Shown: positions 8,516-17,700 of the stretch, one piece after another
How the letters are laid out: each line of letters opens with the position of its first letter
Numbering within the stretch: the stretch's first letter is position 1
NCBI RefSeq assembly: GCF_014192335.1
Contig: NZ_JACHXU010000024.1
Span: 1-64,000, forward strand
DNA length: 64,000 nucleotides
Origin: Aporhodopirellula rubra
GTDB lineage: Bacteria > Planctomycetota > Planctomycetia > Pirellulales > Pirellulaceae
Direction: 5' to 3'
The notes under the pieces: model-generated
What the model was told of the DNA's origin: nothing
The model's database searches: none
Seen by the model: the letters and a program-made list of their open reading frames with translations, nothing else
Made by a program: the position numbers and the translations under genes

Positions 8516-8594
8516 AAGCTAGAAGCTAGAAGCTAGAAGCTCGTTGCTCGTTGCTCGTTGCTCGTTGCTCGTTGCTCGTTGCTCGTTGCTCGTT
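8512..8594 (+). repeat. Two adjoining heptamer arrays
   Basis: Four perfect copies of CTAGAAG (8512-8539) run straight into seven perfect copies of CTCGTTG (8540-8588) and a partial eighth (to 8594). The first unit includes the TAG stop codon of the activator gene (8513-8515). The phase is unbroken across the junction, so the array is a continuous heptamer tract that switches unit. It ends 9 bases before an intrinsic terminator. The units differ from each other by a few bases and no protein fits. Confidence 0.9.
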
Positions 8595-8602
8595 TTTTTG
8601 CT

Positions 8603-8626
8603 AGCCCAGACGGGCTGGGCTTTTTT
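8603..8626 (+). terminator. Rho-independent terminator after the sigma-54 activator
   Basis: A 7-base stem AGCCCAG (8603-8609) pairs with CTGGGCT (8615-8621) around the loop ACGGG and is followed by a run of T (8621-8626). It ends transcription coming from the activator gene on the plus strand. Confidence 0.8.
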
Positions 8627-8687
8627 GTTGTAGGCGGCCGTTTTTCGCAGCGGCGTCAACCGTTTTGTAGCAGCGTTAGCGGTTTCG

Positions 8688-8861
8688 CTATTTTGACTTC
8701 CGGAGCTCGGCGGCTTCGGCTTCGAGGCTGGAGATCTCGTTTTCGAGCTCGGCTAATTCGTTCGGGTCGTCGGCCTGCTCTTTCGATCCCGCCAAACGTG
8801 GTCGCAGGGTTTGCAGTTTCTTGTTGATGACTTCCAAACGTTTCTTTGCTTTCTTGTCCAT
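8688..8861 (-). CDS. Small charged coiled-coil protein, 57 residues
   Basis: A 57-codon frame from ATG at 8861 to TAG at 8688. It begins MDKKAKKRLEVINKKLQTLR and is rich in Lys, Glu and Leu with heptad-like spacing (LAELENEISSLEAEAAEL), so it should be helical and probably a coiled coil. GAAGGCGG lies just before the ATG. It starts 34 bases downstream of the ABC transporter stop on the same strand, so it is likely the last gene of that operon. The length is under usual gene-finder cut-offs. Composition, ribosome binding site and operon position support it; function is unknown, perhaps a cytoplasmic accessory protein. Confidence 0.7.
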   Translation of the reverse strand: MDKKAKKRLEVINKKLQTLRPRLAGSKEQADDPNELAELENEISSLEAEAAELRKSK

Positions 8862-8895
8862 ACCGCCTTCGATGTCAGTTCGAGTGAGTGGTTTC

Positions 8896-10560
8896 TTAAA
8901 ACTCTAATAAAGCTATCACAAAATGGACGACTAAGACATACAGTGTCGCCCACAATACGGTCGCCGTGATGCAGTGGCTGACGTCGCTGGCGGATTGTTT
9001 GGGGGTGAGTCCTTGATGGTAGGCGATTCCGGCGGTCCCGAATCCGCACAACGTGTTCTTCAGCAAAACCCAGCCCCAGCCTTTGCCCAGCAGGAACCAA
9101 CCGACGACCGGCAGGCTCGATCCCCATGCTGCGTTGCCGAGTGCATCGGGGGCGAGTGTGATGCCGCGGAAGAAGTGCTGGTTCCAGAAGTGGATGCCGA
9201 TCTCGGGGTAGCAAACCACAAACGTCATGCGGCTGATCCAGTGGGATGCGGTGAACGCGAGCCATTCGAGGATGGGAGTTGCGATCAAGAACGCGCCCAT
9301 GATCGGGACGAGCAAATAGGCCGTGGACCGAATGCCGAACGTTTTCAACGCGTCGATTTGCCCGCCGTATTGTTTCACACCGACGTCCGCGGCCACCGCC
9401 GCACCACATCGTGCGGCGATCAACACGGTCGCTAAAACGGGGACCAAGATCCGATAGAGGGCAAAACCGATCGCGGCGAGCAGTTCGTCAATCAGGAGCG
9501 GTTGCGTGTACAGCCGAAACGGTAGGAACCGCAGCGTGAAGTAGGTTGTCGTGAACCCGACGATTAGTCCCGCGATTAACAGATAAACGCATCCCGTCGG
9601 GCCGCCGACGAGGGCAAGGAAATGCAACAGGAAACGGGCCGCCCATTTCGGTCGCGGTACGATGGGTAAGGCGTCGAAGGGCAAGCGTGCTGCGGCGACC
9701 AGGGTGCCACCGGTTGCGCCGAAAAAACGTCCGGCGGTGTCGAGACAACGCCCGCCGAGGTTGTCGATGACTCGCCTCGCGATTCCGCGCGTGTTTGGTC
9801 GCGGGTTCGCTGAATCAATGCGGTCGGCCGATGTGGGGAGTGCGACGGCCTGCATCCGTTCGGGGATTTCGTCCCATTGTTCGGGTGGCACTCGTGTGAT
9901 CGTTTTCGATTTTGAATCGAGCAGCAGGACTTCGTCGGCGATCTTGAGTAATCCCGCATAATCGTGCGTGACGACCAGGCTCGTACGCCCGAACCGACTC
10001 TGCGTTTCGCGGATCAACTCGGCGACACGTCTGCCCGTCGCCGCGTCGAGACCCGAAGTCGGTTCGTCATAAAGAATGATCTGAGGATCGGCGGCGAGCG
10101 TCCGCGCGATCGCGAGCCGTTGTTTTTGTCCACCACTGAGTGCGGCAACCGGAGGCGACGCGGGGACGCCGAGCAGTTCGAGCCATTCGGATGCGGAGTG
10201 CCGTGGAGGCTTGGATCGGTCGGCGCGGTGATCGATCGCGAATTGGATGTTGGCGGTCGGTGTTAGTTCGTCGAACAACGCGAACTGTTGAAAAACGATC
10301 CCCGTTCGACCTTGGGAGTGTGCCCCCAGCGGCGTGCCGCCGAGGGTGATTTGGCCCTCCCAGTGGACGGGCGATTGTTGACGCGGAAGAATTCCGGATA
10401 GCAATCGCAGCAAGACGGATTTGCCCGCGCCGCTGCCTCCGACCAAGACGGTGATTTTGCCGCCGGCGACCGAAACGGAAACATCACGCAACAACGCATT
10501 CGAGGCCGCGGTGACGTTGAGGTTGGAAATCTCGAGTGCATCCTGCACTTTCTGATTCAT
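8896..10560 (-). CDS. ABC transporter with ATPase and MlaE-type permease fused in one chain
   Basis: A 554-residue protein. The N-terminal half is an ABC ATPase: Walker A GGSGAGKS (41-48), signature LSGGQ (141-145), Walker B IILYDEPTSG (161-170). After a linker (about 235-290) follows a permease of the MlaE/DUF140 family with about five membrane segments and the typical GAAVAADVGVKQYGGQIDAL region. In other bacteria MlaF (ATPase) and MlaE (permease) are separate and, with MlaD and MlaB, move phospholipids between inner and outer membrane. Here both are joined; no MCE-domain protein lies next to it. The start overlaps the stop of the upstream hydrolase gene (ATGA), so the two are cotranscribed. 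A lipid transport role is inferred from the family. Confidence 0.9.
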   Translation of the reverse strand: MNQKVQDALEISNLNVTAASNALLRDVSVSVAGGKITVLVGGSGAGKSVLLRLLSGILPRQQSPVHWEGQITLGGTPLGAHSQGRTGIVFQQFALFDELTPTANIQFAIDHRADRSKPPRHSASEWLELLGVPASPPVAALSGGQKQRLAIARTLAADPQIILYDEPTSGLDAATGRRVAELIRETQSRFGRTSLVVTHDYAGLLKIADEVLLLDSKSKTITRVPPEQWDEIPERMQAVALPTSADRIDSANPRPNTRGIARRVIDNLGGRCLDTAGRFFGATGGTLVAAARLPFDALPIVPRPKWAARFLLHFLALVGGPTGCVYLLIAGLIVGFTTTYFTLRFLPFRLYTQPLLIDELLAAIGFALYRILVPVLATVLIAARCGAAVAADVGVKQYGGQIDALKTFGIRSTAYLLVPIMGAFLIATPILEWLAFTASHWISRMTFVVCYPEIGIHFWNQHFFRGITLAPDALGNAAWGSSLPVVGWFLLGKGWGWVLLKNTLCGFGTAGIAYHQGLTPKQSASDVSHCITATVLWATLYVLVVHFVIALLEF

Positions 10561-11345
10561 GAGCGAACGTCCCGGTCAACGCAAACGCGATCACGACCGA
10601 CGTAGCCGCCGAAATGTTTCCAATATCCGCTGTGGTGGGCGATCGCGTTGAATTGGCTAGGCAAACGTTCGCACAAATTGTGATTGACGACACGTTCGGC
10701 AGACAGGTTCGTGTTCTCCTCGAGAACGACTTCACCGGTTCCGACAACGCGGTCCCAGACCGGTGCGATTGAAAGGATGCGGTCGAGTGGCGAGTACATG
10801 TTGATCAGGCGTCCGGTAAATCGTTCGGCGACCGATTCCCAACCGCGACGCGAGGCCATCCCGCCCATCAAGACGACGTCTTCGATTCGGAATTTGTCAT
10901 CGTCCATGGTTTCGAGCGCAGCGCGAGCGACAACGGTGCCGAGGGAGTGGCCGTACAGATACAGCGGCCGGTTTCGGATGCCCGGGATTTGGCTGAGCAG
11001 GGCGGGCAGTCGTTGGCCATCGCGGTTGGCGCACCAATAGCGGTGACGAAATTGTCCTGCGCCCACGACCAGTGCACCGCCGGCAAACCCCGCGATCGAT
11101 CCGATGCCGACGAGCATCTTGCCCGTTCGCATTGCCGGGACGCCGACTCGCACGCCGCGAGCAATCACGCCGACGGAGGCTCCCGCTTCGGACCATTTTC
11201 CCGCTGCCCAGTGCACCGCGTAGGTCGATCCGGGCAGCCGAGCGGCCTCGATCAAGGCCGCATCGGGGCGCGAACGGTAACCGGCGATCACCAAATGAAT
11301 GGGACCGCGGTTCGACTTCGCGATGGGATGCAATCGGACGGTCAT
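10557..11345 (-). CDS. Alpha/beta hydrolase, lipase/esterase-like
   Basis: A 262-residue protein with the nucleophile elbow GHSLG (132-136, Ser134). A possible acid follows in MYSPLDRILS and the catalytic His may be in the NHNL or HHSGY segments near the C-terminus. A glycine-rich hydrophobic stretch (about 78-97) before the elbow may dip into the membrane. There is no clear cleavable signal peptide. The gene is the first of a minus-strand operon with the fused MlaF-MlaE-type transporter (four-base overlap), which suggests action on lipids or lipid-linked compounds. The exact substrate cannot be read from the sequence. Confidence 0.82.
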   Translation of the reverse strand: MTVRLHPIAKSNRGPIHLVIAGYRSRPDAALIEAARLPGSTYAVHWAAGKWSEAGASVGVIARGVRVGVPAMRTGKMLVGIGSIAGFAGGALVVGAGQFRHRYWCANRDGQRLPALLSQIPGIRNRPLYLYGHSLGTVVARAALETMDDDKFRIEDVVLMGGMASRRGWESVAERFTGRLINMYSPLDRILSIAPVWDRVVGTGEVVLEENTNLSAERVVNHNLCERLPSQFNAIAHHSGYWKHFGGYVGRDRVCVDRDVRS

Positions 11346-11724
11346 GCGGGAGATGCTAGATCGTGGAGGAGAGGGGAGTGTCGTATTGTAACGCAGGCGG
11401 TTTGTCGGTTGCTACACGAGAGCCCGTGTGGGCGTGAGTGGTTCGAGCGGTCGAGGCGTTTCCTTGCGGGGTTGGACGCGGGCGACGGGCAGTTCGTCCG
11501 TCAGCGGGGACGATTTTGCGAATTTTGTATGTGAAAAGTGCTGCTTGACGGCACAAATCGTTCGGCCGGATAACCGGCACGATGCGCACAACCGGCACCT
11601 GTTTCCATTACACTATCGCTCACGCATTTGTTCCCGGATCACCGCCATCGACGTTTGCAACAGGGCATGAGTCACTCTGCTCGGGATTGCAATCGGGCGG
11701 GTTAGCCCCACTGAGTCCACTTCG
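11346..11724. other. Divergent intergenic region before the giant surface protein
   Basis: About 380 bases between the minus-strand hydrolase gene and the plus-strand giant gene. It must hold both promoters. No convincing sigma-70 or other boxes were recognised, and the small open frames in it are basic and featureless. Confidence 0.35.
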
Positions 11725-14700
11725 ATGACATTTTGGAAATCACAGGCATCTGCCGCCGGCAAATCACGTTCAGCTCAACCGATTGAGGGTGAACGGCCCT
11801 GTTCGGCCGAGACACGCCGCCGGCGAAGTCGTCTTCTGTCTGATTCGTCGCGTCGCACCGGATCTTGGCGTCGTTGTCGGATTGAGACGCTGGAAACGCG
11901 ACAATTGCTCGCCGCCGAAGTCGAGCCGAACGACACGATCGCTCAAGCGACGTTGTTGCCAGCGGGAGATCTCGCCGAGGGGGTTTTGTCTGGCGCGACC
12001 GACGTGGACTACTTTCAATTCAACCTCGCCCAAGGCGAACGGTTTTCGCTGAATCCGTTCAATCAAAACGCACCGCGTTTCTCGTCGACGTTGCCTCCGG
12101 GGCTCGAGTTGTTCGATGACGACGGGAACCTGTTGGCGACGTCACATGATGGCAGCGACCTGGGGTTCGTCGCGCCCGCGGCGGGGACGTACTACCTCGG
12201 TATCTCGTCGAGTAACGCGTTCGGCACCTTTGTCGGTGACTACGGCATGCAGTCGCAAACGGGCACGGGTGCGATCAATACCGAACCGGAACCCAACGGG
12301 CCGGAATCAGAGGCTCCTGAGATTGCGTTGGGCATTCCGATCAATGGAACGTTGGACGGCGGCGGTGACATTGATCACTTCTCAATCAACACGCAGCCGG
12401 GCGACGTTGTCGTGGTTAGCTTTGCGGGTTTACCGCTGCAGGGCCCCGCGACTGAACTGATCGATGGGTTTGGGAACGTGATCACCAGCGACACGACTGG
12501 CAAAGGGTTGTCTGCCACGATTCGAAACGGCGGCACGATCACATTGCGACTGCAACGGTCCGATGCGCTCGATGTGTTGGCACTCGAATACAACATGGTC
12601 GTGAACGTACTCAGTGACGCGTTCGTGGCGGAGGAAACGGGCTCGGAACTCTCCGGTGCGTACGAATGGCAACTCGACCGGCCCAGCGGATTGAACAATT
12701 GGCAACAGCAGGTTGCCGGCACGATCGAGGACGTCGACGATGTTGACGTCTTTCGTTTCGAAATCGACTCGTTGAGCACGGTGAACTTTCGCTTGGCCCT
12801 GAGCGGTTCGGACGCGGTGACCGGCGACGGTAAGTCGATGACGTTGTACAACCAGTACGGCCAATTCCTCGCGGACACTCACTCGAATACGCTCAGCACG
12901 AGCCGTCCGGACGCGTTCGCCCCCGGCGTTTATTACTTGGCCGTTTCGGCGAGCTCACCCATTGGCGTTGGTGCGTACGGGGTGCTCGCGAATTTCCAAT
13001 ACAACTTTTCGCCGCAGCGTGATGCGACGACGCACGTTTTTGACTTTGACGACGAGAGCACGTATTTCGGTTTTGATCGTGTTGCCGCGTACGCGGTTGA
13101 TGAAGCGAGGCCGTATTACATCGGTTCGTTCAACGCGAAGTATGCACCCTATGACGTCAACGCGGTCACCGAGGCGCCCGCGGACGGGAACGAGCGAATC
13201 ACGCAGGGGATCGGCGACTTTGGCGATTTCGGTGCCGGCGGGTTAGGCAGTTCGCGTGGAGGCCAACGCAGTGCCAACGGGTTGGCGATGACGGGGGCGA
13301 CGGAAACGAGCGTTGGTGCACTCTCGGCACTCTCGACGAATACGGTGAATCATGAATTCGGCCACGCCGCGGGACTGCCGCACGCGCGAGACGTCCAGGC
13401 GTTCATGTCGTATGTCGGGCGGACGGAATATTTGTCCACGGGCAGCATTTTTGCGTTCGAAGGGACGGACTCTCGCCAACCGGGCAGCCAGGTCAACAAC
13501 CATCGCAATTACATCGATTGGAATTTGCAGGCGGGGGCGCAAGTCATCGTGGAAGAAACACGCGATAGCGATGGGAACGAAGTCGCCGTTTCGCTCGATC
13601 GCTATCTGCAAGAAATGACGATCGATCATCAGGTGTCGCAAACGATCGAGTTGGAACAGCGTCCCGTTTTTGTCCGAGCGGGGGACTTTGACGGAGACGG
13701 TGGCGACGATGTGGTTTCGTTGCAACAGGGATCGAACCAGTTGCACACGTATTTGTCGGCCGCCGATGGGACACTCGGCGAGGCCGTGGTGACTGAAATC
13801 ACGAGTACGTTTAACTTTGCGACCGAGCCGATTTCGATCGGTGACTTTAATAATGACGGTCGCGATGATGTGGCGATCGGAATGTCGAGCGAGGCGCAGG
13901 TGCTGATCTTGTTGGCGGGAGCAGGCGGTGTGCTCGCAGCGGGAACGCCGTTGACGACGTCGGGCAGCAATAGTGCAACAACGACCGCTGATTTGGACGG
14001 TGACGGAAACCTTGATATCGCAACGACGTCGTTCGGCGGCCAATTGACAGTGTTCTTGGGCGACGGAGACGGGACGTTTGGTGAAGCAGCGGAGTACACC
14101 ACCGTCGCGAGTCCATCGTCGCTCGATGCGGGGGACTACAACGGTGACGGCAATCTCGATCTGCTGGTCGCGAGCAACGCGTCGGCGAGTGTGTCGCTGC
14201 ATCGCAACGCCGGATTTGGCAGTTTCGTTCGCGGCGACTCTGTCGAGATTACTGAGTTTTCCACCGGGATCGCAGTCGCGGACTTCAATAACGACACCGC
14301 CGCGGACTTTGCCGTCGTCAGTGGCAATGGGGCGCTGTTGGAAATCTATCAGTCTTTCGGTAACGGTGAGTTCGGTTTGTTGGCGAGCGAATCGATGACA
14401 AACGAGCCGCATGAGATTTCCGCGGACGACATTGATGGCGACGGCGCGGTTGATTTGTTGGTGGGAGGTTGGCGTTATTCCGCGAGCGTGTTGCTCGGCG
14501 ACAATGAAGGCGGTTTCACGCGTCCGGTCTGGACCAGTGGCACGAACTGGAACGAGTACTCGATCGTGGCCGCGGATTTGGACGGCACCGGGCCCAAAGA
14601 GTTCATCACCGCGGACGCAAACAACAATGCACTGACGGTGTCGACGCAATCGGCAGACAACCCTCAGAACGATAAAGTCGTCGTGTTCGCGTCTCTCGAG

Positions 14701-17700
14701 GGAGTGGACGACGTTGACCGGTACACGTTCGATCCAACGGGCGAAACGGTGTGGGACGTCGACATCGATTCGGCTGAGTTTCAAATGCCACTGGATGCAA
14801 TTTTGACCATCCGTGACGGTTCGGGGAATGTGATCGCGCGGAGCGATGATGCCGTCGATCGGCAATCGGGAATCGTTTCGGTGGACCCGTACATCCGTTT
14901 GGATTTCGGCGGGGCTGGATTGATTCCGGCGGGACCGCTGACGATCGAAGTGACCGGTCGCAATGGTTCTTCGGCGTCGTATCGGATGAAGTTGACACCG
15001 GGCAGTGCCATGGAAACCGACGCGCCACGCGTGATCGGGATCTCGCCTGACAACGGCGCGGTGTTGAACACGACGAACCAAATTCTCGTGCTGCTCGACG
15101 ACATTATTGACTCGGACACCATCAACAGCGACACGGTGCGCGTGACCAATGCTTCGGGGCAACGGGTCAGCGGTTCGGCTCGCGTTAATTCACTCGCGGG
15201 CACGTTGGTTTGGACGGCGACGTTGCCGTTGCCGGTGGGGACCTACACGGTTACGCTCGATGGGATCGCTGATTTCAACGGGAATACGCTCGACGGTGAA
15301 GTCGCCGCGGACTTCGCCTTCCCTCTCGTCAGTGGCAACGGGACTGAGGGTGGTGCGTTCACGTCGACGTTCACGATTGCCTCAGAGGATGTCACTCCCG
15401 TTTCGGTGTTTTCGGTGAACTACAGCCGCGACCCTTATCAACGGGGGCAATTCACGTTGGGGCTGACGGACCAGCTATCGTTGTCGTCGGTTCGATCGTC
15501 CGCGTTCACGCTTCATGGTGCCGGTGGCGATCTCTCCTTTGGAACGGCCGATGATACGTTCCAGCCGCTCGACGCGGTTTACGATTCGATCGCGATGACC
15601 CGCCGGGCTCCGTTGACGCTCTACACCCGGGGGATTCCGGACTCGGGGTTGTACCGCATCGAAGGTCGCGTTACCGACGGAGCCGGCTATACGGTGAACT
15701 TGAGTGAGGAAGTCGCGGTGACGGGAACGGTGCCCGCCGCCGTGTTGTATCAAGACGCTGCTGGCACGCAGCCGGGATTGGTCGGCAGTTACGTCGACGC
15801 GTCGCTGCGTGACGTCGCGGCAGTGGAAGATTGGCGAGAAACGCAGACGATTGCGGGCACGCGTGTCGACGAATCGATTACGTTCGTAAATCAAGGCGAT
15901 TTTGGATCGCGGGAAGAAGTCGGCGTGACCGGTGGCACCGACGATAATTGGGAGAACTTTTCGGTTCAGTGGGATGGTTACATTGCTGTTCCGGAAGACG
16001 GAGTGCAGTTACTCACACGCAGCGACGACGGAAGTCGGGTGATCGTTGATATCGACGGCAATGGCGTGTTCGGTAACACCGCAGCCGAAATCGCGGACAA
16101 CGGTTGGGGCAGTGGCCACGGTTACGTTGCGGGGTCGCCGTCGGCACCACTGCTCGCGGGCACCTATGCGATCCGGATTCAGTATGAAGAGGCTTCCGCG
16201 GGTGAAGCAATTTCGTTGGAGTGGATTCGGCCCACTCGGGCAGTCGATACGCTCGGTCTGGTCCACGGTCCGGCCATCGTTGGCACGTCACTCGCCTCGG
16301 GAACGCATCGGACGGACCCCGGTTTGGACGGCGGCACGACCGACCGACTTGATTCCTTCTCCGTGACGTTCAGCGGCTCGATTGATCCGGAAACTTTGAC
16401 GACGGACAATCTGCGTCTGCGGCGCAGCGACGATTCGTTGTTCTTTGACCCGTTCGATGACATCATTGAGGACGCCGATGGCATTGTGCAGTGGAACGCG
16501 ACGACCTTCACCGCAACGTTGAACTTTGCCGAACCGCTGCAAGCAGGTTTCTATCTACTCGAGGCCAATGGAGAACTGGGCGGGATCGCCAATACGGCCG
16601 GTTCGTTGCTCGACGGCGAATTCCTGAGTAGCCACATTCCAGGTAATACCGACGCCGCGATTTGGACGCAGACACCGTCGGGGGACGGAATCGCCGGTGG
16701 AACGTACCGAAGCACGTTCTCGTATTCGCCGCCACGTTTGGCGGTTGATGTGCAAGACGTTTTGATTAGCGAAAATGGTGGCACGGGGACGGTCACGGTT
16801 TCGCGTTTGTTTGCGGACACGTCAGAAGTAGTGATCGTGAATCTGTCGAGTTCGGATCGTACCGAATTGACGGTGCCTCCCAACGTCACGATCCCCGCGG
16901 GAGCTGAATCGGTCACGTTCATTGTTAACGCGATCGACGACACGCTGTTCGACGGAACGCAGAAGGTGACCATCACCGCACGAGCCGCGGGAATTGAACC
17001 CGGTGACGGCGAGATCGGGGTTACTGATTACGAATCCCTGTTGATGGCGTTGGCGGATTTGTCGATCAGTGAGCGGGGTGGGGCGACGGAATTGATTTTG
17101 AATCGAATCGATGCCTCGGTGGAACAGACGATTTACCTCAGCGTTGACGACACGAGCGAAGCCTCCATCTCGGCTTCGGTGACGTTTGAAGAAGGCCAAC
17201 GAACGATCCGTGTTCCCATCACAGCGTTGGATGACCAGATTCTCGATGGGACTCAGTTCGTGACGATCACTTCATCAGGAGTGGGCTTGGTCGACGAGAG
17301 TATTGATCTCGCGGTGACGGATTACGAAACGTTGGCGATCGAACTCGACAGCACCAGTGTGGTGGAGAACGGTGGAACGATCACCGGAGTGCTGCATCGT
17401 AGTGATCCGAACGGAAACCTGACCGCTCAACTGTTTTCGGATCCGTCCGACGCGTTCACGCAGCAGCTCACCGTCACGTTCCTTAGCGGCAGCACCTCGT
17501 CGTTACCGTTTGAGCTGACGGCGCGTGATAACACGGTGCTCGACGGGAGTCGGTCCGCATCAATAATCGCATCGGCGGGCGGCTACGTTTCGGCAAACAC
17601 CGCAATCGAAATTTTGGATTATGAGCCGCTGTCGATCGTTTTCGATGACCCCGCATCTCCTGTCGAAATCAGCGAAAAGGATGGCGTTGCGGTGGTGCGA

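Noticed and set aside
8512-8594. CRISPR array
   Set aside because: Units are seven bases with no spacers, so it is a simple tandem repeat.
8558-8827. Plus-strand frame beginning MLVARCSLLVARF
   Set aside because: Its start is the translation of the CTCGTTG repeats and it opposes the small coiled-coil gene.
13243-15162. Minus-strand frame of 639 codons inside the giant gene
   Set aside because: It is rich in Arg, His and Val and mirrors the codon bias of the sense gene. The sense frame has clear domains; no domain was seen in the antisense one.
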